A stretch of 15,334 nt of DNA from Candidatus Bathyarchaeota archaeon (GCA_014859805.1 JACUTN010000014.1:1-15334), one strand, 5' to 3'. Positions 7,076 through 14,498 are shown, counted from the stretch's first letter. Notes: generated by a model from the sequence alone, not told the origin. A program made the numbers and translations.

Positions 7076-8107
7076 ATGAATGACAAAATCATGGAAGACT
7101 TGGTAGAGATGAAGAAGAAACTAACAGAGTACATCAATAAAGGGCGGGTAGTAGAATTTCATGGGGTGGGAGAAGAACCAGCAATGGCGGTCAAGCCTGA
7201 CAGGTCTAAAATAAAGCCTTTGGCTAAGATGAAAAATTATGAAGGAAATTTCCTCGCCGTAGATTGCTCTACAAGAACGTTGAAGAGGGCAAACAACTGG
7301 GGCGTTTATCTAATGAGGGTAGCATACGCTTCAGTGGAAGGACGCAATATAGTTTGGGGTTATGAAGAAAGCATTGCCAGCACAGTTGGAGATCGCCGGG
7401 CACGTTCTAATTTTTTAATGGATCGAAGGCTACAACTAGAAAGTGAAATGGCTTTGAAAATTCTTCACGAAGAGTCTGAGGGTAGTGCAAGCATTGGTAG
7501 CAAGACTCTTGATGGACTAAGTGAAGGAGATTACATTCTTTTGGATGGAGCTAGTTTCTTCGGCGGAAAAAGAGGGTTCTACACCTTACTATACGAAGAG
7601 GCTCTTCGTAAGAAGGTCAATCTTTTAGCTATAAGTAAGCAGTCTCCAATGCTTCATGATGAAAAGGGTCGAGATTTTATGGCTGCAACATCCATGCTTG
7701 CGCATTATCCAACATGGGTTTACCACCCAATTAGACAAGCAAATAAAGATAAACATCTATACGGCGACGTGTCTCTTGTGAAATTGTGCCAAGATAGCTT
7801 ACGTGTTTTTCGTTGTGATATAATGGAATATTTAACAAATTGTGACATATCTGAACTCCTTTCCCCACTCACGGCCATCTCAGAAGATCCGAGATGTCTT
7901 GGGTATCCAATTGCCCTTTGGCTTGCTCATGATTTTTCTTCTCCATCTGACTCAATGTTACTTCACTACCATGATCAGGTTGAGGAAACATTGGTTGACG
8001 ATGGTTTGCTAGATGTGCTTCGCTTGGAAGAGCTGTCATGTAACTTCCCAGACGAGCTTCATGGAGTGAAGCATCCTTTTAGATGGGAGCGGATTGAGCA
8101 TGTCTGA
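7076..8107 (+). CDS. nurA: NurA nuclease
   Basis: 343 residues. NurA is a manganese-dependent 5'-3' nuclease that works with the HerA translocase, and with Mre11-Rad50, in DNA end resection. Acidic residues in NurA-type contexts are D63 (FLAVDCSTR), E122/E124 (LQLESEMA) and D157 (ILLDGASF). Downstream come LLAISKQS and WVYHPI, as in the family. ATG 7076 has AAGGAG at 7058-7063, a slightly long 12-nt spacing; ATG 7091 is an alternative. The 239-bp stretch before it (6837-7075) holds only a weak 5-bp inverted repeat (6855-6868) and an AT-rich possible promoter near 6992-7004. The gene end overlaps the herA start, so the two form one operon and probably one complex. Confidence 0.92.
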   Translation: MNDKIMEDLVEMKKKLTEYINKGRVVEFHGVGEEPAMAVKPDRSKIKPLAKMKNYEGNFLAVDCSTRTLKRANNWGVYLMRVAYASVEGRNIVWGYEESIASTVGDRRARSNFLMDRRLQLESEMALKILHEESEGSASIGSKTLDGLSEGDYILLDGASFFGGKRGFYTLLYEEALRKKVNLLAISKQSPMLHDEKGRDFMAATSMLAHYPTWVYHPIRQANKDKHLYGDVSLVKLCQDSLRVFRCDIMEYLTNCDISELLSPLTAISEDPRCLGYPIALWLAHDFSSPSDSMLLHYHDQVEETLVDDGLLDVLRLEELSCNFPDELHGVKHPFRWERIEHV

Positions 8108-9644
8108 GCCCGTAGGGTTTATACGCGAAGTGCGGGGAGACCAAATTTTCTTCTTTGTCGACGAAGGAGTTAATTTGTGCTTTGGACAGATTGTTCGGGT
8201 ACACTCCGGGGGCAAGAGCTTTTATGCTCGTGTTGTGGATGCAAGGAGTTCGTCAACCTTAGATATGAGCGAGCAGCTGCGTGAGGCAGAAGGGAAAGAG
8301 TCCTTTGGGCCATATTCTAGTTACAGACAAGTCGAGGCTGTCCTTTTTCTGGAAGAGAAAGATGGCAAAGTACGTTCTCCAACATTCAATCCCAATTATA
8401 GAGACAGAGTGTACGCAACTGGAGAAGAAGACTCTTCTGCCCTGAAACTTAAAGGAGACTTGGAAATAGGGCGCCTACGTTCGGGTGAACATCTGCTCGG
8501 TTCTGTAGGCATAAGTTTTGAGGCTATACCCCTCATGATGGGCATGTTCGGGATGACTGGATCAGGGAAGACCAATACAGAACTTGTCCTAAACGCGCGC
8601 ATTATCGATTACAGCCCTAAAACTGTCGGTCTCATTTTCGACTTTGCTGGTCAATTGTTGACAGGAAAGGGTATAGAGCCTCAGAGGGGTCTACGAGATC
8701 ACCCGTTTTTTCACACCAAAGTCCGATACTACTCAGCCAGAGAAGGCAGGTTATGCATAGGATTGCACACCATTCATCCTGGGAAATTGCGAACGATTTT
8801 CCCTGAAATAGGTAAGCCTCAAGCAAGAGTTGCCAGAAGATTGTATGAAAAACTGGGCAGCAGCTGGATAGAGGAATCGCGCAAAGCTTATGGAATAGAA
8901 GGATATGTCGGAGTTGGCAAAATCATCAACTACAAAGCAAAAAACGTAATTGAGGCTCTCATGAGCAAGCTTTCTGACCTTTCACCAACCCTCTTTCCAC
9001 CTTCTAACTATAACTTCATTGACGATGTTATCAAAAACGTTAGCAACGGAATCACGTGTCTCATTGATATTTCAGGTCTAAGTTCTGAGGACCAACGCAA
9101 CATCACCTGCCTCACAGCATCCAATGTTGCTTATCATTATAAGCGGATGTGGGAAGACAATTTCGAGAAATGGAAGAGACTTCCAACTCTTCTGATAACC
9201 CTTGAAGAGGCCCATGAATTCCTTGATCCTGAAGTGCGTAAAACCATATTTTCCGACATAGCTCTAACATACCGAAAGTATCGTGTTGGGTTGAACGCTG
9301 TGACACCGCGTCCTTCAAGAATAAACCCCAACGTCTTCGCTGAATTGTGGACCAAAGTCATTATGAAGACGGAGTTGCGCCGCGACAGAGCCTACCTCAC
9401 TCAAAACACGCCTTACATGGAATACAGTGACACGGAAATAAAAATGCTCGATGTTGGCGAGGCTCTGCTCATATCTGAACCAAAGATCAGGTTTGCCGTG
9501 CCGATAAAGGTCACGCATTACCCAGAATATTTGGATGACCGAGAGAAGGAAGACTATGGGCTTCCGGAATCACCGAGGCTCTCAGACATGGAGAAACGAC
9601 TTAAACATCTAAGTGGACAAAAGCCTGTTTTTATAGTGGATTAA
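8100..9644 (+). CDS. herA: HerA hexameric DNA translocase/helicase
   Basis: 514 residues from ATG 8100; TTG 8094 would add two. HerA is an FtsK/VirB4-like bipolar hexameric ATPase that pumps DNA into NurA. Residues 1-100 form the HAS barrel (VGFIREV..., GQIVRV...YARVVDA). Walker A is GMTGSGKT (151-158, K157), and Walker B is LLITLEEAHEF with E369-E370. The post-Walker-B loop, usually T-Q-R-P-S or similar in HerA, reads T-P-R-P-S here, with Pro at 403. The usual SQ-x-N-T following it is replaced by AELWT. This suggests a divergent HerA branch, perhaps with altered ATPase coupling. The ATG lies 8 nt inside nurA, which implies coupled translation. The TAA overlaps the convergent gene's stop in TTAA. 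Confidence 0.93.
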   Translation: MSEPVGFIREVRGDQIFFFVDEGVNLCFGQIVRVHSGGKSFYARVVDARSSSTLDMSEQLREAEGKESFGPYSSYRQVEAVLFLEEKDGKVRSPTFNPNYRDRVYATGEEDSSALKLKGDLEIGRLRSGEHLLGSVGISFEAIPLMMGMFGMTGSGKTNTELVLNARIIDYSPKTVGLIFDFAGQLLTGKGIEPQRGLRDHPFFHTKVRYYSAREGRLCIGLHTIHPGKLRTIFPEIGKPQARVARRLYEKLGSSWIEESRKAYGIEGYVGVGKIINYKAKNVIEALMSKLSDLSPTLFPPSNYNFIDDVIKNVSNGITCLIDISGLSSEDQRNITCLTASNVAYHYKRMWEDNFEKWKRLPTLLITLEEAHEFLDPEVRKTIFSDIALTYRKYRVGLNAVTPRPSRINPNVFAELWTKVIMKTELRRDRAYLTQNTPYMEYSDTEIKMLDVGEALLISEPKIRFAVPIKVTHYPEYLDDREKEDYGLPESPRLSDMEKRLKHLSGQKPVFIVD

Positions 9645-10351
9645 GTTTCACTTTCCGTCTTTTTTAACAGTTTTTCCATCTCTTTCTTAATGTGATACTT
9701 GAATGGAATTTTGCTTGTGTCTCTTTCCAAATATCCTTCTTCGTAAATCTTCTTCATCAACCTCGCCGTATGCTCTCTGCTAAGCTTAATTCTATCCTTA
9801 ATTTCAGGTGCAGTCTTAGGGCCCTCCGAAGCTAGTATCTCCAACACGGATAACTCGGTTTCAGTCAACGGCGCCAACGCCTTCTCCCTTTTTATGGGGA
9901 TCACCGCTTCAACCCCTAGTTCAGGAACCATTGAAAATTGTTGGGCTTGTGTCTCTATTTCAGAAATCTTTGCGGTAAGTACCTCCTGTGATGCTGTAGC
10001 ATCACATACCTTTTTGTCAAGTTCATCCAGCTTTCCCAATATTTTCTCCCTGTCTTCTAATGCAACGCCAATTTTAGGCTCTAAAATGTGGAACCGTTTC
10101 TCAACTTCCTCAGCCCTTTTCAGAGCTTTGTCACCTTTCGAGGAAACTGCCTCAACTTTATATGCGACAACTTCCAGTTTTTCAGCTTCACGTCTAAGTT
10201 GCCTATTAAAGCTCAGCACAATGTCTCCTACAGCTTCCTTCGCCTTCCCATACTCCTTCTGAACCCTGCGAAGTTGCCTATAATATTCGACAGCGGCGCC
10301 AATAGTCATGGCAATCAAAATCCCTACAAGAACCAGTAAAACATCAGTCAA
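9641..10351 (-). CDS. Membrane-anchored coiled-coil protein with C-terminal winged helix
   Basis: 236 residues. One hydrophobic segment at residues 4-22 (LLVLVGILIAMTIGAAV) is followed by YYRQLRR, which predicts an N-terminal anchor with the rest in the cytoplasm. Residues about 25-145 are highly charged heptad-rich helix (KAEEVEKRF, KILGKLDELDKKV, KISEIETQAQQ), a probable coiled coil. Residues about 163-228 are a MarR-like winged helix: LTETELSVLEILASEG, KTAPEIKDRI, SREHTARLMKKIYEEGYL, ending in a basic tail. The start is TTG 10351 with GAGGTG on the minus strand 6 nt upstream (10358-10363). No known family name can be given. The architecture suits a DNA tether or a membrane-bound regulator. 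It faces herA and lies beside an iteron cluster. Confidence 0.82.
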   Translation of the reverse strand: MTDVLLVLVGILIAMTIGAAVEYYRQLRRVQKEYGKAKEAVGDIVLSFNRQLRREAEKLEVVAYKVEAVSSKGDKALKRAEEVEKRFHILEPKIGVALEDREKILGKLDELDKKVCDATASQEVLTAKISEIETQAQQFSMVPELGVEAVIPIKREKALAPLTETELSVLEILASEGPKTAPEIKDRIKLSREHTARLMKKIYEEGYLERDTSKIPFKYHIKKEMEKLLKKTESET

Positions 10352-10362
10352 ACCTCACACCT

Positions 10363-10652
10363 CGTGATTCGCTTGTGATTACATGTGATTTACTCATGTT
10401 ACATCACACATCACAGTTCTACCATTAAGGATTTAAGAATTATGGTACCAACATGGGTTAAGTCGTCTATGACATCACACATCACAGTCTAGGAACCCAA
10501 CTGATCTTGGCTCTTAGGATTGTCCATATTGCATGTGAAAAAAACCGTTTTTGGCTTATTTTTTGATTTCCAGCCTTTCTTGCGTTTCATTTAAACTATG
10601 CGTGCTTGCTCTCATGTATGTTAGTTAGCTTTTTCAGTGTGATTTGTGATGT
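10363..10652. repeat. TGTGAT/ATCACA iteron cluster in a non-coding region
   Basis: The gap 10352-10666 has no gene. TGTGAT on the plus strand occurs at 10374, 10384, 10638 and 10645; its complement ATCACA occurs at 10403, 10410, 10474 and 10481. Three GTGATT words at 10364, 10375 and 10385 are 11 and 10 bp apart, one helical turn. A 17-bp unit, ACATCACACATCACAGT, is present exactly at 10401-10417 and 10472-10488. It occurs inverted with two mismatches at 10636-10652. Between the first two units is an inverted repeat TACCAT/ATGGTA (10420-10447) around a TATA-like TTAAAT (minus strand of 10431-10436), the likely promoter of the membrane-anchored gene. The repeats therefore flank that promoter and occupy its leader, as operators would, though a centromere-like or replication role is also possible. 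Confidence 0.75.
10401..10488. repeat. Exact 17-bp direct repeat pair
   Basis: ACATCACACATCACAGT at 10401-10417 recurs without change at 10472-10488, start to start 71 bp, close to seven helical turns, so both would face the same side of the DNA. Each unit is itself a tandem of two ATCACA words offset by 7 bp. Confidence 0.8.
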
Positions 10653-10666
10653 CACATGACGTCTTT

Positions 10667-11131
10667 TTATGGATTTGATAGGTGCGTTAGGCTTGTTTGA
10701 AGCTCTTCCCGTATCATTTTTATGACTTTTAGATGTTCATTTAAATCTTCACTTTGATTTGGCATGTTTTTGTATGCTTCCATGTACGTGCTTAATTTGT
10801 TTGCTATTTCGAGATACGGGTCTAGAGTTGTGCTTTCGAAAACGCCTAAGTATCCTAAAAGTAGCACGGTGTAAATCGCCCTTACGACATTATCTTTTGC
10901 CTGTTTTAAAGTTCTGTTAAAGGCTCCGCGACTTATTTTTGCCTTTATTAGCCTCAATCTGGCTTTTTCATCGTATTTTAACGATCTACCCGCAATATTT
11001 TCGGATAAGACATCAATCAGCAACGTTTCAAGCTGCGTTTTCGTTAAATGGCTATTATTGGAGAGTATTTTCGTGATCGGGTCGTTTAGGGCGCTTATCA
11101 GCCACGATTGAACAGTTTTTTTTAGGTTCAC
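10667..11131 (-). CDS. Conserved-looking hypothetical helical protein, possible DNA-binding
   Basis: 154 residues from GTG 11131. That start is chosen because GGAGAG lies 6 nt before it on the minus strand (11138-11143). A TATA-like GTATACAAAA (about 11168-11178, minus) would also put the transcript start near 11148. The frame stays open to ATG 11266, but the extra 45 residues are Cys- and Lys-rich and would run into the aminotransferase promoter. The protein is mostly helical. The segment LTKTQLETLLIDVL, KYDEKARLRL, then ISRGAFNRTLKQAKDNVVRAIYTVLLLGYLG resembles a helix-turn-helix with RGAFNRTLKQA as the possible recognition helix. I do not recognise the family. It ends 14 bp from the third iteron. 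Confidence 0.65.
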   Translation of the reverse strand: MNLKKTVQSWLISALNDPITKILSNNSHLTKTQLETLLIDVLSENIAGRSLKYDEKARLRLIKAKISRGAFNRTLKQAKDNVVRAIYTVLLLGYLGVFESTTLDPYLEIANKLSTYMEAYKNMPNQSEDLNEHLKVIKMIREELQTSLTHLSNP

Positions 11132-11137
11132 ATTTCT

Positions 11138-11143
11138 CTCTCC
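11138..11143 (-). promoter_or_regulatory. Shine-Dalgarno that sets the GTG start at 11131
   Basis: GGAGAG on the minus strand, 6 nt before GTG 11131. It favours the shorter 154-residue form over the 199-residue reading from ATG 11266. Confidence 0.6.
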
Positions 11144-11281
11144 ACAGGTTCTTTCTAATGAATACACTTTTGTATACCTGCAAAGGTCTTTTAAGATTAT
11201 CGAAATGTCATGTTTGTTATTGCCTATTTGGGAACGTAAACATTTTATGCTGAGACAACAGCGCATAATAGGGAATGTGTC

Positions 11282-12454
11282 TTGGTGTCAGACTTTAAGT
11301 CAGCAGAACGCTTAAAACGAATAAAGCCCTCTGGAATACGCCGTTTTTTCGCTTTAGCCCAAGGAATACCTGACGCTATCAGTTTAAGTTTAGGAGAGCC
11401 TGATTTTGCATCTCCAAAACATGCTTTAGATGCTGGTTGGCAAGCGGCAAAAGAAGGTAAGACACACTACGCACCAACCAATGGAATACCAGAACTTCGA
11501 GAAGCCTTAGCTAAGAAGGCATATGGCGATTACGGTCTCAACTACGCCCCAAATTCTGAAATATTGATTACCGTCGGTGGAACTGAGGCAATTTTCTTGG
11601 CGTTAATGGGCCTGGTAAATCCCGGTGACGAAGTGTTAATCCCGAATCCCGGATTTGTGTGCTATGAACCAAGTGTTCTATTAGCGGGTGGTGTTCCTGT
11701 TTCTGTCCCTTTGTTAGAGAAGAATGATTTTAAGCCATCTATTAATAATGTGATGTCACTTATCACGGATAAATCACGTGTGATGATTCTTAACTACCCA
11801 AATAACCCAACTGGCGCAGTTCTTTCTTATGATGAAGTCGCTGCTTTGGCGAAGATTGCTGTCGAGCGTGACCTGATTGTGATTTCTGATGAAGTTTATG
11901 AGAAGATAATTTATGACAACGCTAAACACTATTGTCTTGCAACTTTTCCGGGAATGCGTGAGCGGACATTGGTTGTTGATTCATTCTCCAAAACTTATGC
12001 GATGACTGGTCTGCGCGTTGGTTATGTATATGGACCAAAAGAACTTATTTCTTCTATTTGGCTCATGCACCAATATACAGTTGCTTGTGTAAACAGCTTG
12101 GCACAGTATATTGCATTGGCCGCGTTAAGAGGACCGCAAGACTTTGTTAGAAATATGGTTGAAGAGTTTGATAGGCGGCGACGTTTAGTTCACAAAAGGC
12201 TTAATGAGATTGAAGATTTTAATTGTGCACTTCCGAAAGGTGCTTTCTACGTTTTTCCAAACATAAAAGGCTTCGGCGTGTCTTCGGAAGAATTTGTAGC
12301 ATTTCTTGTAAAGGGGGCTCATGTCACAGTGGTTCCTGGTTCCGCTTTCGGAAGTTATGGTGAAGGCTACATCAGAATCTCTTACGCTGCTGCTTATGAA
12401 CAGTTGGAAGAAGCATTAAACCGTATAGAAACAGCTGTTAAACGTCTCAGGTAG
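11282..12454 (+). CDS. Class I/II PLP-dependent aminotransferase (AspC-like)
   Basis: About 390 residues, the usual fold-type I length. It moves an amino group between an amino acid (probably Asp, Ala or an aromatic) and a 2-oxo acid using pyridoxal phosphate. Diagnostic residues are NPNNPTGAV for substrate and PLP binding, ISDEVYEKI with the PLP-ring aspartate, the PLP lysine K237 in DSFSKTYAMTGLRVGY, and the carboxylate-binding arginine in YIRISYA near the end. Substrate cannot be fixed from sequence. TTG 11282 or GTG 11285 could start it; no strong Shine-Dalgarno separates them. A TATA-like TTTTATG at 11244-11250 lies at a fitting distance. It stands alone and overlaps the convergent hypothetical gene by 8 nt at its stop. 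Confidence 0.93.
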   Translation: MVSDFKSAERLKRIKPSGIRRFFALAQGIPDAISLSLGEPDFASPKHALDAGWQAAKEGKTHYAPTNGIPELREALAKKAYGDYGLNYAPNSEILITVGGTEAIFLALMGLVNPGDEVLIPNPGFVCYEPSVLLAGGVPVSVPLLEKNDFKPSINNVMSLITDKSRVMILNYPNNPTGAVLSYDEVAALAKIAVERDLIVISDEVYEKIIYDNAKHYCLATFPGMRERTLVVDSFSKTYAMTGLRVGYVYGPKELISSIWLMHQYTVACVNSLAQYIALAALRGPQDFVRNMVEEFDRRRRLVHKRLNEIEDFNCALPKGAFYVFPNIKGFGVSSEEFVAFLVKGAHVTVVPGSAFGSYGEGYIRISYAAAYEQLEEALNRIETAVKRLR

Positions 12455-12770
12455 ACTTGGCGAGAAATTGCCTCAATTCCTCTTCTATCTCTTCCTGATT
12501 TCTGGAAGTCTCCAATAGCTGATGAAGAGCATATCCCTGTTTTTGTGAAGTTTCACCCAGTACATGCATCTTAAGCTCTTGCGCCTTTATTTTCGGATGT
12601 GTTTTTACGGTTACGTAAGCACGTAGGATGTTTGCTATGGTTGCTTCTTGAAGGATCATGACTGAGTTGTCCTTTAGCTTCACGCAAACGCGAAGGTGTT
12701 TATGACCCTTCGGAACACCTATAAGCACTTTCTCTATGTCTTCGTTTCGGATTATTCTTATGGGGTCCAT
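12447..12770 (-). CDS. Small hypothetical protein, last gene of the nadE operon
   Basis: 107 residues from ATG 12770, preferred over TTG 12776 because the AGGAAG overlapping the amidase stop is then about 9 nt away. The N-terminal half reads like a compact beta-rich domain (KVLIGVPKGHKHLRVCVKL, then NSVMILQEATIANILRAYVTVKTHP). The C-terminal third is glutamate- and glutamine-rich helix. No cysteine pair or membrane segment is visible, and I recognise no family. The tight spacing (13 nt after the amidase stop) puts it in the nadE-amidase transcript. The gene ends inside the last codons of the convergent aminotransferase. Confidence 0.75.
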   Translation of the reverse strand: MDPIRIIRNEDIEKVLIGVPKGHKHLRVCVKLKDNSVMILQEATIANILRAYVTVKTHPKIKAQELKMHVLGETSQKQGYALHQLLETSRNQEEIEEELRQFLAKST

Positions 12771-12783
12771 GTTCAAAGGCTTC

Positions 12784-13617
12784 CTACAGTTTTTCTGCAG
12801 TTTCTTTCAGTTTATCGAACAGTTCTGGACGTAAATCTTTCAAGATTGGGACAAATGTTTCGGTCGGTCTTATGTCAGCGTAGTTAATCTCGCCTATTAC
12901 AAGGTCTTCTTCATCATATTTTGCTTGCACAAGGGTTTTTCCGTTGGGTCCAACAAGTCTGCTTCCTCCCCAAAACTGCAATCCGTCTTCTATCCCAACG
13001 AGGTTGACGTAAGCTAGAAAAGCCGTATTTTCAATTGCTCTTGCAGCTGTTAAAGTTTCAAAAAATGTTCGGCGAGTTGCTGGAGAAGCTGAAATGCACA
13101 CTATTAATTGGGCTCCTTTTAAACGTGTCAGCCTGCTTACTTCCGGGAAGAAGATGTCATAGCATATGATTAACCCTATTTTGCCAAGCTCTGTTTCAAA
13201 CACTGCTGTTTGATATCCTGGGCGGAAGTATCTTTTCTCTTCAAAAACACTGTGGGTTGGAAGGTACATTTTGCGATATTTCCCAATAAAACCGTCTGGG
13301 CCTACGAGAACTGCAGCATTATAAACTGTTGCTTGTGTTTTTTCGCTTAGTTCTGGCATGCCAAATACAATGTATGCACCTGTTTTTTTGGCTAATTTTT
13401 CTAAAGCAGTCGTTGAATGTCCAGGTATTGTTTCTGCCAGTTCATAGATTTGGTCTCTCATAGTATAGCCTGTTAATGAAAGTTCTGGGAAAATAACAAG
13501 CTCTGCACCTTGTTGTTTTGCTTTTGTTACTTGACTTTCGATTTTTTTTATGTTTTCTGCTTTGTTTCCTTGCTTGCAGCTTATCTGTGCGAGAGCTATC
13601 TTAATTTTCTCTTTCAT
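12784..13617 (-). CDS. Carbon-nitrogen hydrolase (nitrilase superfamily amidase)
   Basis: 277 residues. The complete Glu-Lys-Cys triad of the nitrilase superfamily is present: E45 in VIFPELSLTGY, K116 in KYRKMYLP, and C152 in IICYDIFFPE. Members hydrolyse amides or nitriles of small molecules in the cytoplasm. The C-Y-D-I-x-x-P-E form is that of the aliphatic amidase / N-carbamoyl amidase / omega-amidase-like branches. It is not the C-E-D-x-W form of the glutaminase domain of NAD synthetase. The gene is 17 nt downstream of nadE and has a strong AGGAAGGA site 5 nt before ATG 13617. Supply of ammonia to NadE is suggested by neighbourhood, while the motif points to another amide. The true substrate is unknown. 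Confidence 0.92.
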   Translation of the reverse strand: MKEKIKIALAQISCKQGNKAENIKKIESQVTKAKQQGAELVIFPELSLTGYTMRDQIYELAETIPGHSTTALEKLAKKTGAYIVFGMPELSEKTQATVYNAAVLVGPDGFIGKYRKMYLPTHSVFEEKRYFRPGYQTAVFETELGKIGLIICYDIFFPEVSRLTRLKGAQLIVCISASPATRRTFFETLTAARAIENTAFLAYVNLVGIEDGLQFWGGSRLVGPNGKTLVQAKYDEEDLVIGEINYADIRPTETFVPILKDLRPELFDKLKETAEKL

Positions 13618-13634
13618 CCGAATCCTTCCTCTAC

Positions 13635-14477
13635 TTAATGACTTGTGCGTGGAAGCCTAAAATCAGCTCCCATCGTCCGATACTGAATTTTTGTCGTGAG
13701 TGGCATTCTTCTTTTGTGTTCCATATATAACCACCTGCGTTTTATTGTATTTACGAACTCCTGCTTTATGCCTAATTGTTGGGCTATTTCTTCTGTCTTC
13801 ATGAAGTGTTCCAGCCCGTAGAGGATGAGGTCAAGGATTTCATATTTTATTCCCAGCTCTTCTTCTGCCAGTTGTCCAGGCCACAACGCTGGGGAGGCTG
13901 GTTTTGCTACTATTTCCTTTGACACACCGATGTGCTGAGCTAATTTTCGAACTTGCATCTTGTACAAGTCCATTAGTGGTGATATATCTGCTGCAATGTC
14001 TCCCCATTTTGTAAAGTAACCTATCATTGTTTCCGACTTGTCTGAGCTGCCACAGACAAGCATACTGAGCCTATTAGCATAATAGTAAACGTAGATCATT
14101 CTCACTCGTGCTTTTATGTTGCCTTTGCAGATCTTATCGGTTGGTTCAAAAATGGGTAGTGAAGTGTAAAAGGCTTCTAAAGTCGATGTAACGTTAACCA
14201 TTTCAGTTTTAAATCCGAATTTTTCAGCAACAAGTTTGGCGTCTTCAACATCTTTAGCATTGTATGTTTCTTGCTCCGGCAACAAAAGCCCAAAAATCTT
14301 GTCCCCGCCTATCGCTAAAGCAGAAAGCGCCGCTGCCGTACAGCTATCGATTCCGCCTGACAACCCCAAAACTAAACCTTTTGCTCCGGACTTTTCCACA
14401 TAGTCCTTAATGAACCGCTTTATTTTTGTCTCCACTTCCGACCAATCCAAATCTAGAATGGTTGGTTCTAACTTCAA
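13635..14477 (-). CDS. nadE: NAD(+) synthetase (ammonia-dependent type)
   Basis: 280 residues. NadE adenylates nicotinic acid adenine dinucleotide and amidates it with ammonia to NAD. The N-type ATP pyrophosphatase loop SGGIDS is at about 40-45. Next come GNIKARVRMIYVYYYAN, CGSSDKSETMIGYFTKWGD, then KPASPALWPGQ and EEELG, all family signatures. There is no fused glutaminase domain, as usual in archaea. TTG 14477 is taken as the start because GAGGGG (14483-14488, minus) lies 5 nt before it. A reading from 14525 adds 16 residues (SLNTCLNTHNQRG...) that do not look like NadE and would include the promoter. It is the first gene of a leftward operon with the amidase and the small hypothetical. Confidence 0.95.
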   Translation of the reverse strand: MKLEPTILDLDWSEVETKIKRFIKDYVEKSGAKGLVLGLSGGIDSCTAAALSALAIGGDKIFGLLLPEQETYNAKDVEDAKLVAEKFGFKTEMVNVTSTLEAFYTSLPIFEPTDKICKGNIKARVRMIYVYYYANRLSMLVCGSSDKSETMIGYFTKWGDIAADISPLMDLYKMQVRKLAQHIGVSKEIVAKPASPALWPGQLAEEELGIKYEILDLILYGLEHFMKTEEIAQQLGIKQEFVNTIKRRWLYMEHKRRMPLTTKIQYRTMGADFRLPRTSH

Positions 14478-14482
14478 ATGAG

Positions 14483-14488
14483 CCCCTC
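14483..14488 (-). promoter_or_regulatory. Shine-Dalgarno that sets the TTG start of nadE
   Basis: GAGGGG on the minus strand, 5 nt before TTG 14477. Confidence 0.65.
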
Positions 14489-14498
14489 TTTGATTATG

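Noticed and set aside
10363..10652. CRISPR array
   Set aside because: The repeats are 17 bp, irregularly spaced and partly inverted, and there are no uniform spacers or cas genes.
11132..11266. N-terminal extension of the 10667-11131 protein to ATG 11266
   Set aside because: A good Shine-Dalgarno points to GTG 11131, and the extension overlaps the likely aminotransferase promoter.
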